Source of the DNA: Blastomonas sp.
Lineage (GTDB): Bacteria > Pseudomonadota > Alphaproteobacteria > Sphingomonadales > Sphingomonadaceae
Length of the DNA: 46,901 bases
Reading direction: 5' to 3'
Assembly: GCF_030373265.1 (NCBI RefSeq)
Contig: NZ_JAUCZC010000028.1
Location: 1 to 46,901 of the forward strand
The position numbers were made by a program, and so were the translations under genes. This document shows, one piece after another, positions 16,554-28,555 of the stretch; within the stretch, counting starts at the first letter, position 1, and each line of letters begins with the position of its first letter. The notes beneath the pieces were generated by a model. That model did not search any database. It had not been told where the DNA came from and saw only the letters and a list, made by a program, of their open reading frames with translations.

Positions 16554-16591
16554 AAAAGGGCCGGGTCATCGTAGGATGACCCGGCCCTTTT
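16554..16591. terminator. Bidirectional intrinsic terminator between the H3TH-like gene and metK
   Basis: A perfect 17-bp inverted repeat (AAAAGGGCCGGGTCATC at 16554-16570 and its complement at 16575-16591) has a 4-base GTAG loop. The A-run on the left and the T-run on the right make it work in both directions, serving the rightward gene ending at 16492 and leftward metK ending at 16614. Confidence 0.92.
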
Positions 16592-16613
16592 GCTATCGAT
16601 CGATCCGATCAGA

Positions 16614-17831
16614 TCAGGCCAGAGCGGCCTTGAGCTTGTCGGCGAGGTCGGTCTTCTCCCAGGGGAAGAAGTCGCCTTCGGGCTTGCGGCCGAAGTGTCC
16701 ATAAGCGGCCGACTTTTGATAGATCGGCTTGTTGAGGCCGAGATGCTCGCGGATGCCGCGCGGCGTCAGACGCACGAGCTGCGGCAGCACCGCCTCGATC
16801 TTGTCGTCGGCGACCGTACCCGTGCCGTGGGTGTCGACATAGAGCGACAGCGGCTCGGCGATGCCGATGGCATAGGACAGCTGGATGGTGCAGCGGCGCG
16901 CGAGGCCGGCAGCGACGATGTTCTTGGCCATGTAGCGGCTGATATAGGCTGCCGAGCGGTCGACCTTGGTGGGGTCCTTGCCCGAGAACGCGCCGCCGCC
17001 GTGCGGCGATGCGCCGCCGTAGGTGTCGACGATGATCTTGCGGCCGGTCACGCCGGCATCGCCATCGGGACCACCGATTTCGAAACGGCCGGTCGGGTTG
17101 ACGTAGATCTTGGTCTCGTCGGTGATGAAGCCTTCCGGCAGCACGTCGTGCATCACGCCGACGACATAGTCGTACAGCGCCTGATACTTGTCGGCATCGC
17201 CCTGGCCTTCGTGCCAGTAATAGCCGGGAGCATGCTGGGTCGAGACGACCAGAGCGGTGGCGCGCACCGGCTTTTCGTTGTCATACGCGAGCGTCACCTG
17301 GCTCTTGGCGTCGGGCTCGAGGAAGTCGACGACCTTGTTGTGGCGGTCTTCGGCCATCTTCTGCAGGATCTTGTGCGAGTAATCGAGCGTGGCGGGCATC
17401 AGGTCTTCGGTCTCGTCCGAGGCATAGCCGAACATGATGCCCTGGTCGCCTGCGCCTTCGTCCTTGTTGTCCTTGGCATCGACGCCCTGCGCGATTTCCG
17501 AGGACTGGCCGTGCAGATGGTTCTCGAAGCTGAAGGTTTCCCAGTGGAAGCCGTCCTGCTCATAGCCGATCCGCTTGACGGTGGCGCGCACCGTCTTTTC
17601 GATTTCGTCGAGCGCGCCGGGAGCCCATTCGCCATTTTCGTAGACGCCCTTGCAGCGGATTTCACCGGCCAGCACGACGCGCTGTGTGGTGGTCAGCGTT
17701 TCGCACGCGACACGCGCATAGGGGTCCTTGGACAGGAACAGATCGACGACCGAGTCGGAGATCTGGTCCGCAACTTTGTCGGGATGGCCTTCGCTGACCG
17801 ATTCGGAGGTAAAGAGGAAGCTCTTGCGCAT
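16614..17831 (-). CDS. metK: S-adenosylmethionine synthetase MetK
   Basis: The 405-residue enzyme has the MAT family signatures [16 protein letters not shown] near the N-terminus, [12 protein letters not shown] in the middle and [19 protein letters not shown] in the C-terminal third. It makes S-adenosylmethionine from methionine and ATP in the cytoplasm. The length is slightly above the usual 385-400, with insertions such as ALDEIEK and DAKDNKD that look natural. The ATG at 17831 is preceded by AAGAAGGCG. The gene follows lnt in the same direction with a 75-bp gap holding a 22-bp dyad and a small hairpin, so it probably has its own SAM-linked control. It ends at a strong terminator. Confidence 0.97.
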   Translation of the reverse strand: MRKSFLFTSESVSEGHPDKVADQISDSVVDLFLSKDPYARVACETLTTTQRVVLAGEIRCKGVYENGEWAPGALDEIEKTVRATVKRIGYEQDGFHWETFSFENHLHGQSSEIAQGVDAKDNKDEGAGDQGIMFGYASDETEDLMPATLDYSHKILQKMAEDRHNKVVDFLEPDAKSQVTLAYDNEKPVRATALVVSTQHAPGYYWHEGQGDADKYQALYDYVVGVMHDVLPEGFITDETKIYVNPTGRFEIGGPDGDAGVTGRKIIVDTYGGASPHGGGAFSGKDPTKVDRSAAYISRYMAKNIVAAGLARRCTIQLSYAIGIAEPLSLYVDTHGTGTVADDKIEAVLPQLVRLTPRGIREHLGLNKPIYQKSAAYGHFGRKPEGDFFPWEKTDLADKLKAALA

Positions 17832-17877
17832 GGGTCGCCTTCTTGCTGGGGCATGCCGGAGAACCTCCCGGCAGGCA

Positions 17878-17899
17878 CATATAAAGATTTCCTTATATG
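17878..17899. promoter_or_regulatory. 22-bp palindrome upstream of metK, candidate SAM-metabolism operator
   Basis: CATATAA (17878-17884) and TTATATG (17893-17899) are exact reverse complements around AGATTTCC, and part of the middle also pairs. It is AT-rich in a GC-rich region, 47 bases upstream of the metK start and 8 bases after the lnt stop. From memory it resembles AT-rich palindromes described for ArsR-family regulators of SAM/SAH metabolism (SahR/SamR type). That identity is not proven here. Confidence 0.55.
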
Positions 17900-17906
17900 A
17901 TCGCCC

Positions 17907-19442
17907 TTAACGGCGGAATGCCCGCAGCGCAACCGCCAACAGCAGGAGCGCGCCCGCAAACATCACCGACAGCAGGTTGCCCCAGGTGGCAAACAGCGTC
18001 GGCGGATGCGCACGCGGCATAAGCGCATCGATATGCCCCGCGGTGCGGTGCGGGATGCTGTGCAGCAGCCTGCCATCGGCATCGATCACGGCCGATATGC
18101 CGGTCGGTGTCGAGCGGATCACCGGCACGCCTTCTTCGAGCGCGCGCAGCCGGGCCTGCGCCAGATGCTGCGGCGGGCCCCAGGGGCCGAACCACGCATC
18201 GTTGCTGGGGTTGAACAGGAAGCCGGGACGGTCGGCCGCATCGACCACTTCGGCTGCAAAGATGATCTCATAGCAGATCTGCAGCCCCATGTTCCCGAAC
18301 GCACCCAGGTCGAGCGTCTGCGGGCCAGGGCCCGGGGTGAAGCCGATCGTGCCCGGCACCAGCCGCGACAGGCCGAGCTGCCCCAGGATATTCTCGTAAG
18401 GCAGATACTCGCCGCCGGGCACCAGATGGCTCTTGTCGTAGCTGCCCAGGATCTCGCCATCGCTCGACAGCGCGAACACGCTGTTGGCGGCAGCGACCGC
18501 CTGGCCGTTGGCATCGAAGTCCAGCTTGACCCCGCCGGTGATCAGCACATCGCCGTCATTGAGCGTCCCGGTCACACGGGCGCGGACGCCCGCGGCGGTT
18601 TCGGGATAGGTGTAGCGGCGCGGATAGCCGTCCTCGAGAAAGTCCTCGATCGCAGCTTCGGGCCAGAAGACGATCCGCGGGCGCGGCGCGCTGCGATCGA
18701 TCGTCTGGCGGGTCAGCCGCGCGAAGTTCTGCGCGGCAGCGACGGGATCGTATTTGTCGCTCTGGTCGTTGTTGGGCTGCACCACGGTGATCGGCGTATC
18801 GGTCAAGCCGGCAGGCGCGCTCTGGCTGAGCCAGCCTGCCCCCGTCACCGCACCGACCCCCGCAAGCAGCGCCAGCGCGGGCACGATCTGCCGCCGCGCC
18901 AGCAGGCACAGGCCGCCCGCCGTCAGCATCACCAGCGCGCCCAGCCCGTAGGTCCCGATCAGCCGCGAGGCCCAGCCGGCCTCCAGCGCGATCACGCCCA
19001 GCGGGTTCCAGGCAAAGCCGGTGAACAGCCAGGCGCGCATCCATTCGGACACCAGCCACAATGCGGCAAAGGCGAGAACCAGCACCGCCGAGGCCTGCCC
19101 GCCCTCGCGGGGCGCCAGCCATCTGGCGAGCATCGCCGCCACGCCTGGAAACAGCGCGAGATACAGCGACAGCCCGACCACCGCGACCCAGCCCAGCCAG
19201 GCCGGCATCGCATCCTGATAGGTAAAGGCGATCGCGATCCAGTTGAGCCCGATCGTAAACTGCCCGACCCCGAAGGCCCAGCCGCGCGCAAACGCGCTGC
19301 GCCGGGTTGGCGCATGGGCAATCAGGTGGAGCAGCAGCGCATACGCCGCCAGCGTGACGGGCCACAGCCCCAGAGGTTCAAAGCCGGTGGCGGACAGGCC
19401 GCCCGCGAGCAATGCGAGCAATCGGGGATAGCGCAGGATCAT
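17907..19442 (-). CDS. lnt: Apolipoprotein N-acyltransferase Lnt
   Basis: The 511-residue protein starts with five to six hydrophobic membrane segments (about residues 5-205) followed by a periplasmic nitrilase-like domain. The catalytic triad is visible as E262 (VFWPEAAIED), K337 (YDKSHLVPGGEYLPYE) and C390 (LQICYEIIF). A final transmembrane segment ends the protein. It transfers a third acyl chain from phospholipid to the N-terminal cysteine of lipoproteins, the last step of lipoprotein maturation in the inner membrane. The ATG at 19442 is chosen because it starts directly at the first membrane helix; the frame is open further upstream, but that part has no membrane or family features. Confidence 0.95.
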   Translation of the reverse strand: MILRYPRLLALLAGGLSATGFEPLGLWPVTLAAYALLLHLIAHAPTRRSAFARGWAFGVGQFTIGLNWIAIAFTYQDAMPAWLGWVAVVGLSLYLALFPGVAAMLARWLAPREGGQASAVLVLAFAALWLVSEWMRAWLFTGFAWNPLGVIALEAGWASRLIGTYGLGALVMLTAGGLCLLARRQIVPALALLAGVGAVTGAGWLSQSAPAGLTDTPITVVQPNNDQSDKYDPVAAAQNFARLTRQTIDRSAPRPRIVFWPEAAIEDFLEDGYPRRYTYPETAAGVRARVTGTLNDGDVLITGGVKLDFDANGQAVAAANSVFALSSDGEILGSYDKSHLVPGGEYLPYENILGQLGLSRLVPGTIGFTPGPGPQTLDLGAFGNMGLQICYEIIFAAEVVDAADRPGFLFNPSNDAWFGPWGPPQHLAQARLRALEEGVPVIRSTPTGISAVIDADGRLLHSIPHRTAGHIDALMPRAHPPTLFATWGNLLSVMFAGALLLLAVALRAFRR

Positions 19443-19570
19443 GGGACTGAGCCTATGCCCGCCCGGCGATAGCCTGACAATCGGCGTTGCAACGCCGCTG
19501 TCATATCCCGGCGCCTTTTCGGGCGCAAAATCAGGTGACAGCCGCGGGGCCGATCCCCATAAGCTGCCGC

Positions 19571-20284
19571 ATGAAAAGCCTGTTCCTGCTGCTGGCGAGC
19601 TTGCAGACCGCCACCGTCCCTGCTGCCGAGCCCGCAATCCCCCCGGCCGCCCCTGCGCTTTCGGCGCCGACGCTGACCCCGGCGCAGCGCCAGGACCTGA
19701 CCTGCGCGGCGGCGTTTGCGATCATCGCATCCGAACAGGCGCGCGGGGTCACCTCGGCGCTGGCCTATCCCACGCTCGTCATCCGGGGCCGCACCTATTT
19801 CGTCGCCACCGCCGAGCGCATCGTCACCGAAACCGCAACGAACGACGACGCGGTCGGCCTCGCGCTGACGCAGATCGTCGAGGATTTGCAGGCCGAAGCC
19901 GCACAATCCAACGACCCTGCCGGCGTCGTCGACGCGGTGATGACCCCGTGCCTTGCCAAGCTCGACGCTGCGGTTCCGCTGCTGCCGCCGCCATCGATGC
20001 TGCAATGCGCAATCTACCTGCAGCTCGCCGCTGACGAGGTCGGTGCCCGAGAAGGCGACTCGGCATCGGCGCGCGACCTCAAGACGCTGGCCACCGTGCT
20101 CGAAGCGCGCGCCCGTGACGAGATGCGCGACGAGGGGCTGAGCGGCAACGAGGCCGACCAGCGCTTCATCGAGACCCGAGAGGCGATCGACGCGCGCGAA
20201 AAGGCACGCGATTCCGACGACGATGCCGCCGACGTCGATTTCGAACACTGCTTCACGCTGGCAAAACCCGCCGAAAAGCGCTGA
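19571..20284 (+). CDS. Exported hypothetical protein
   Basis: The 237-residue product begins with a signal-like sequence (MKSLFLLLASLQTATVPAAE) and then a Pro/Ala-rich stretch. The rest looks mostly helical and acidic, with paired cysteines spread along it (in LTCAAAF, TPCLAK, LQCAIY and EHCFTL), which would suit disulfides in the periplasm. The ATG at 19571 is chosen because the hydrophobic signal begins there; an upstream in-frame start would bury it. It is divergent from lnt with a 128-bp gap. I do not recognise the family, and the neighbours give no functional clue. Confidence 0.65.
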   Translation: MKSLFLLLASLQTATVPAAEPAIPPAAPALSAPTLTPAQRQDLTCAAAFAIIASEQARGVTSALAYPTLVIRGRTYFVATAERIVTETATNDDAVGLALTQIVEDLQAEAAQSNDPAGVVDAVMTPCLAKLDAAVPLLPPPSMLQCAIYLQLAADEVGAREGDSASARDLKTLATVLEARARDEMRDEGLSGNEADQRFIETREAIDAREKARDSDDDAADVDFEHCFTLAKPAEKR

Positions 20285-20361
20285 CCCATTGCGGCACAGC
20301 AGCGTGGGTCGCCCTGTCAAATAATTGGCGCAATGTGTCACCCGGGCTGACGGCTTTACGC

Positions 20362-20392
20362 ATCGTTAACGATTTACCCCTAAATCGTTAAC
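20362..20392. promoter_or_regulatory. Compound dyad upstream of a sigma-54-type regulator gene, CtrA-like half-sites
   Basis: GTTAACGATTTA (20365-20376) and TAAATCGTTAAC (20381-20392) are perfect 12-bp inverted repeats around CCCC. Within this, ATCGTTAACGAT (20362-20373) is itself a perfect palindrome, and ATCGTTAAC recurs at 20384-20392 with a 22-bp period (about two helical turns). The TTAAC cores resemble CtrA half-sites (TTAACCAT), but the spacing differs from TTAA-N7-TTAA. It lies 46 bases before the ATG. Confidence 0.6.
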
Positions 20393-20437
20393 CCAAGGCG
20401 GTAACGACCGTCGGGGCAAATAAACGGGGCACATCAC

Positions 20438-21484
20438 ATGGAATCGCTGGACGCACTGGCAATGGCAGACATGATCGTGGGCAACAGCACCGCGATCCGC
20501 GAAGTGCGGGGACTTGTCCGCTTTGCTGCCGAAACCCGCGCCTCTGTCCTGATCACCGGCCCTTCGGGCACCGGCAAGGAACTGGTCGCGCATGCGCTGC
20601 ACCGCGCATCGGCCCGCGCCGCCGCACCGTTCATTGCGGTCAACAGCGGTGCCATCCCGCGCGAACTGATCGAATCGGAGCTGTTCGGACACGAGAAGGG
20701 CAGCTTCACCGGCGCGATGGCGCGCCGCATCGGCCATTTCGAAGCCGCGCATGCCGGCACCCTGTTCCTCGACGAGATCGGCGAAATGCCGCTCGACATG
20801 CAGGTCCGCCTGCTGCGCGTGCTCGAGGACCACAAGGTCCGCCGCATCGGCAGCAATGACGACGTCAACGTCGATGTCCGCCTGATCGCAGCGACCCACC
20901 AGTGCCTGGAAAGCGCGATCGCCGATGGCCGGTTCCGTGCCGACCTTTTCTACCGCCTCAACGTCCTTCCGATCGAACTGCCTTCGCTGGCCGAGCGGGT
21001 CGAGGACGTGCCGGTGCTGGTCGAGCATTTTCTGTCGCGCGGCTTTGCCAGCGACAACCCTCCGGTGTTCACCGATGGAGCGCTCGCCATCCTGATGGCG
21101 CACGACTGGCCGGGCAATGTCCGCGAACTCAAGAATCTGGTCGAGCGCGCCGCGGTGTTCTTCCGCGGCATGGATGTCGGCCGCGACCAGATGGCGATGC
21201 TGCTGCGTCCTGCCCGCTCGGCCCGGCCCGCTGCCGTCGCCGCGCCCGTGGCGGTCGACCTGCCCGAGAATGTGGTGGCAATCGCCGCGAGCCCGCGCTT
21301 TGCCCGCCCGATGGATCTGCGCGAGCACCTGCAGAACGAAGAGAAGCGCGTGCTGATCGAGGCGCTCGAATCGACCGGCGGCGTAGTCTCCGCCGCGGCC
21401 CGCCTCGTCATGCTCCAGCGCACGACCTTTGTTGAAAAGATGAAGCGCTACCAGATCGGTCGCGAAATGGCGCTGAGCGCCTGA
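20438..21484 (+). CDS. Sigma-54-interacting AAA+ transcription activator lacking a receiver domain
   Basis: The 348-residue protein consists of an AAA+ domain and a C-terminal Fis-type helix-turn-helix, with only about 12 residues before the ATPase. Walker A is GPSGTGKE (41-48), the sigma-54 contact loop reads GSFTGA (88-93) instead of GAFTGA, Walker B is LFLDEIGE (109-116), the arginine-finger region is FRADLFYRL and the end of the domain is WPGNVREL (224-231). The HTH spans about 318-343. It should activate sigma-54 promoters constitutively or under partner control, as FleQ- or FlbD-like flagellar regulators do in related bacteria. No flagellar gene or rpoN is in the window, so the regulon is unknown. 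Confidence 0.88.
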   Translation: MESLDALAMADMIVGNSTAIREVRGLVRFAAETRASVLITGPSGTGKELVAHALHRASARAAAPFIAVNSGAIPRELIESELFGHEKGSFTGAMARRIGHFEAAHAGTLFLDEIGEMPLDMQVRLLRVLEDHKVRRIGSNDDVNVDVRLIAATHQCLESAIADGRFRADLFYRLNVLPIELPSLAERVEDVPVLVEHFLSRGFASDNPPVFTDGALAILMAHDWPGNVRELKNLVERAAVFFRGMDVGRDQMAMLLRPARSARPAAVAAPVAVDLPENVVAIAASPRFARPMDLREHLQNEEKRVLIEALESTGGVVSAAARLVMLQRTTFVEKMKRYQIGREMALSA

Positions 21485-21491
21485 GAACGAG

Positions 21492-21627
21492 CCTCTCCCC
21501 TCCCGTTTACGGGAGGGGTGGCTGAGCCGAAGGCGAAGACGGGGTGGGCCTGCGCCAACGTCGTGCTTTAAGGCCCACCCCGGTTCAGCAAGCTGAACCT
21601 GCCCCTCCCGCAGGCGGGAGGGGAGAG
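21492..21627. repeat. Paired palindromic repeat, family E, between convergent genes
   Basis: The left unit contains CTCCCCTCCCGTTTACGGGA, then GGGGTGGCTGAGCCGAAGGC and GGGGTGGGCCTG. The right unit contains AGGCCCACCCCGG and CCCCTCCCGCAGGCGGGAGG. The halves face each other and could form one large hairpin. It fills the gap between the sigma-54-type regulator gene and a convergent GST gene. A second copy at 33250-33369 has the same setting. Confidence 0.85.
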
Positions 21628-21632
21628 TTTCT

Positions 21633-22316
21633 CTAAAAATCCGCCTCTTCGTAATGCGAGGGCGGCTTGATCACTTCCATCCGTTCGGCCAGCAACGGAC
21701 GAAAGGAAGGCCGGGATTTGAACTTTCGATACCAGTCTGCGGTCTGCGCGTGCGCCAGCCAGTCGATCCCGCCCAGATAATCGGCGATCGAGATGTGCGC
21801 CGCAGCGGCCAAGTCGGCCAGGCTCATCGTCGCACCGCCGATCCAGGCATTGTGATCGAGCAGATAGTCGATGTAATCGAGATGGGTGTTGGCCAGCCGC
21901 ATCGCCTCGCGCAGCACGCGGCCATCGGGCGGCTGGCGATAGATCAGCCGCTTGCGCATCCGCTCGTGCATCAACGGGGCGACGACATCACCGAAAAACT
22001 GCTCATCGAACCACGCCACCAGCCGCCGGATTTCGGCACGGTTGTCGGCGGACCCGTTGATCATCGGATTCTTCTCGACGGTTTCCTCGAAATACTCGCA
22101 GATCGCCCAGCTGTCGCACAGGGTCTGGTCGCGGTCGCGGTGCCGCATCACCGGGGTGCGCCCGGCAGGGTTCATGTCGAGGAACTCGTCGCGCTGTTCC
22201 CAGGGTGATTCGCGCACCAGCTCATAGCCGATGCCCTTTTCACCCAGCAGCAGGCGGACTTTTCGCGAAAACGGACACAAGGGAAACTGGAACAACTGCC
22301 ACATGCCATTATCCAT
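21633..22316 (-). CDS. Glutathione S-transferase family protein
   Basis: The 227-residue product has an N-terminal thioredoxin-like domain with the motif CPFSRKV (Cys14 as in CPxS-type GSTs), the conserved NPAGRTPVM proline turn and the DSWAICEYFE glutathione gamma-glutamyl contact. A helical C-terminal domain contains the SLADLAAAAH motif. It likely conjugates, reduces or exchanges glutathione on a small molecule in the cytoplasm. An in-frame ATG at 22304 (MWQLFQ) has a more reasonable purine stretch upstream and may be the true start. The gene converges with the regulator gene across a family E repeat. The substrate is unknown. Confidence 0.92.
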   Translation of the reverse strand: MDNGMWQLFQFPLCPFSRKVRLLLGEKGIGYELVRESPWEQRDEFLDMNPAGRTPVMRHRDRDQTLCDSWAICEYFEETVEKNPMINGSADNRAEIRRLVAWFDEQFFGDVVAPLMHERMRKRLIYRQPPDGRVLREAMRLANTHLDYIDYLLDHNAWIGGATMSLADLAAAAHISIADYLGGIDWLAHAQTADWYRKFKSRPSFRPLLAERMEVIKPPSHYEEADF

Positions 22317-22559
22317 GCCTTAGCAACAGGCAGGCGTCCACCGCCGCGAGCAGGCGCACGGCGATTTTCCCGGTGGAAAAGCCATTCGATGGGCGAGCCG
22401 GCCAAGCTGCACGCCAGATGAACGAATTGTCATTATATTACGACCAACCGCAGCAATCTATCGACTGACAGCATCTTTCGTTCAGCTTGCAGTCCGGCTC
22501 CACACGCTATTCGGGGCGGGCGTCGGCGTACAAACCGACGCCAAATGAAGGACACAACA

Positions 22560-23096
22560 ATGAAAACACGCACCCCCATTCAGTTCACCGCCTTTGCCGC
22601 ATTCGTTGCAGCACCGTTCGCGCTCGCGGCTCCGGCCATGGCGCAGGAAGCAGCCGGACCCGAAGTCTATGTCGGCGCGCAAGGCGGCTACCACGATCTT
22701 GGCGACAACCCGTTCGGCAAGGATGGCAGCCCGATTTACGGTCTGTTCGCAGGCGTCGACGTTCCCGTCGGCCCGCTGGTCGCCGGTGTCGAAGGCAACT
22801 TCAACCTGGGCTCGGGCATCATCGACCGCGAATATGGCGCAACCGGCAAGATCGGCGTGCGCGTTGGCGACAGCGGCCAGATTTTTGCCCGTGGCGGCTA
22901 TCAGTGGGTCGATGTCAACGTCCGCAAGGCGGTTGGCGTCAATCCCCCGGCTGGCTTCGATGACACCAGCGGCGACTATCTCGTCGGCATCGGTGCCCAG
23001 TACAAGATCGGCACCAACACCGCGTTGCGCGTCACGGCCGATACGCTGGGCTTCGACACCACCCGTGTCACCGGTGGCCTGGCGTTCAACTTCTGA
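22560..23096 (+). CDS. Small outer-membrane beta-barrel protein (opacity/OmpX-type)
   Basis: The 178-residue precursor has a signal peptide ending near AMA|QE (residue 28). Alternating amphipathic strands with Gly and aromatic residues follow (VYVGAQGGYHDLGD, IYGLFAGVDVPVG, IGVRVGDSGQIFARGGYQW, DYLVGIGAQYKIG), and the protein ends in LAFNF, a terminal Phe as in BAM substrates. It is predicted to be an eight-stranded barrel of the outer-membrane-protein beta-barrel domain type. The ATG at 22560 has GAAGGACA just upstream. A perfect terminator follows at 23145. The role is unknown; structural or adhesion functions are typical. Confidence 0.85.
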   Translation: MKTRTPIQFTAFAAFVAAPFALAAPAMAQEAAGPEVYVGAQGGYHDLGDNPFGKDGSPIYGLFAGVDVPVGPLVAGVEGNFNLGSGIIDREYGATGKIGVRVGDSGQIFARGGYQWVDVNVRKAVGVNPPAGFDDTSGDYLVGIGAQYKIGTNTALRVTADTLGFDTTRVTGGLAFNF

Positions 23097-23144
23097 ACGA
23101 CCGGCCTTCGGGCTCTATCGGCTGAGTAATATCGGCTGAAACAG

Positions 23145-23189
23145 AACCCCGCCTGCCGCCCTTCCCCAAGGCGGCAGGCGGGGTTTCTT
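23145..23189 (+). terminator. Intrinsic terminator after the outer-membrane protein gene
   Basis: A perfect 16-bp stem (AACCCCGCCTGCCGCC at 23145-23160 with its complement at 23170-23185) and a 9-base loop are followed by a T-rich run (TTTCTTTTATT). The run reaches the stop codon of the convergent gltB gene, so it may also act on leftward gltB transcripts. Confidence 0.93.
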
Positions 23190-27713
<4,524 letters not shown>

Positions 27714-27762
27714 CGGGAACGTCTTTCTTGGCTGGGCGGCCCGGGTGACGGGCCTGCCCGGA

Positions 27763-28512
27763 TCATTCGGGTGTCGCTGGATCGCTGAAGGAGTTCGCCC
27801 CGCCCGGTTTGGCAGGTGGTGGCAGATGCGCGGTCGCCGCCTCGACCTTGGCGGTAATAGCGGGCATCGCGGCCATCAATTCGGGCACGAACGACTGCAT
27901 CTGCCCCATCAGCTCGGGGTTGACGAAGGTCATCATGAACTCGCCGGCAAAAGCCGTGCCCGATGGTGTCGCAAAGAAGCTGTTCATGTCGGCAAGCTGT
28001 TGGGCGGAGAATTTGCGCGCATAGACCATGGCCAGCGCCTCGCGGATGCCCGGCTCCAGCTTCTCGACCAGCGGGATCATTTCCTTCATCATCACATCGG
28101 TTGCGATGGTCGTCCGCTCGCGAAAATGCGGGTCGGCCTCGGTGGCCAGCTCGCCCAGCGTCTTGTCACCGGCGGCATCGGCGGTGGCCCCCGACGCTCC
28201 TGCGGCCTTGGCGAAATCCCCCGCGCGCATCTCGAACATCTGGTTCATCACCTGCTCCATCATGCCATTGATGACGCCATCCATCATCCGGCGATAGGTG
28301 CCCAGCGGCCAGAGCTTTTCGACCACCGGTCGTGCCGCGACCAGCCTGGCCGGATCAGCCGGCGGCTGGGCAGCTGCCTGAGCCTGCGCGGCCGCAGAGG
28401 TGGTCTGAGCGGCTGCCCCTGCCGGCACCAGCGCTGCCATCGCGACAGACGCAAGGGCGAGCCTGGCAAAACGCGGCATCGGCAATGTCGGGCGGTAGAA
28501 CATCATTCTCAT
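27763..28512 (-). CDS. DUF2059-type exported protein inside the glt operon
   Basis: The 249-residue product has a signal peptide (core LALASVAMAALVPAGAAAQ) and an Ala/Gln-rich linker. The C-terminal helical domain resembles DUF2059 (EALAMVYARKFSAQQLADMN, then FFATPSGTAFAGEF). The family is periplasmic and of unknown function. The start could be the ATG at 28512 or one of the following Met codons at 28506, 28503 and 28479; none has a strong ribosome site, and the signal peptide is kept by all. It lies 43 bases after gltD and 49 bases before gltB in the same direction, so it is almost certainly co-transcribed with them. That is an unexpected place for an exported protein. Confidence 0.82.
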   Translation of the reverse strand: MRMMFYRPTLPMPRFARLALASVAMAALVPAGAAAQTTSAAAQAQAAAQPPADPARLVAARPVVEKLWPLGTYRRMMDGVINGMMEQVMNQMFEMRAGDFAKAAGASGATADAAGDKTLGELATEADPHFRERTTIATDVMMKEMIPLVEKLEPGIREALAMVYARKFSAQQLADMNSFFATPSGTAFAGEFMMTFVNPELMGQMQSFVPELMAAMPAITAKVEAATAHLPPPAKPGGANSFSDPATPE

Positions 28513-28555
28513 CCGGTTTGATCGAACAACACACGTATACGGCACACCGCGCAGA

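Noticed and set aside
17832-17877. SAM-binding riboswitch upstream of metK
   Set aside because: Only a 6-bp hairpin is seen. The conserved features of SAM-II or SAM/SAH riboswitches could not be matched by eye.
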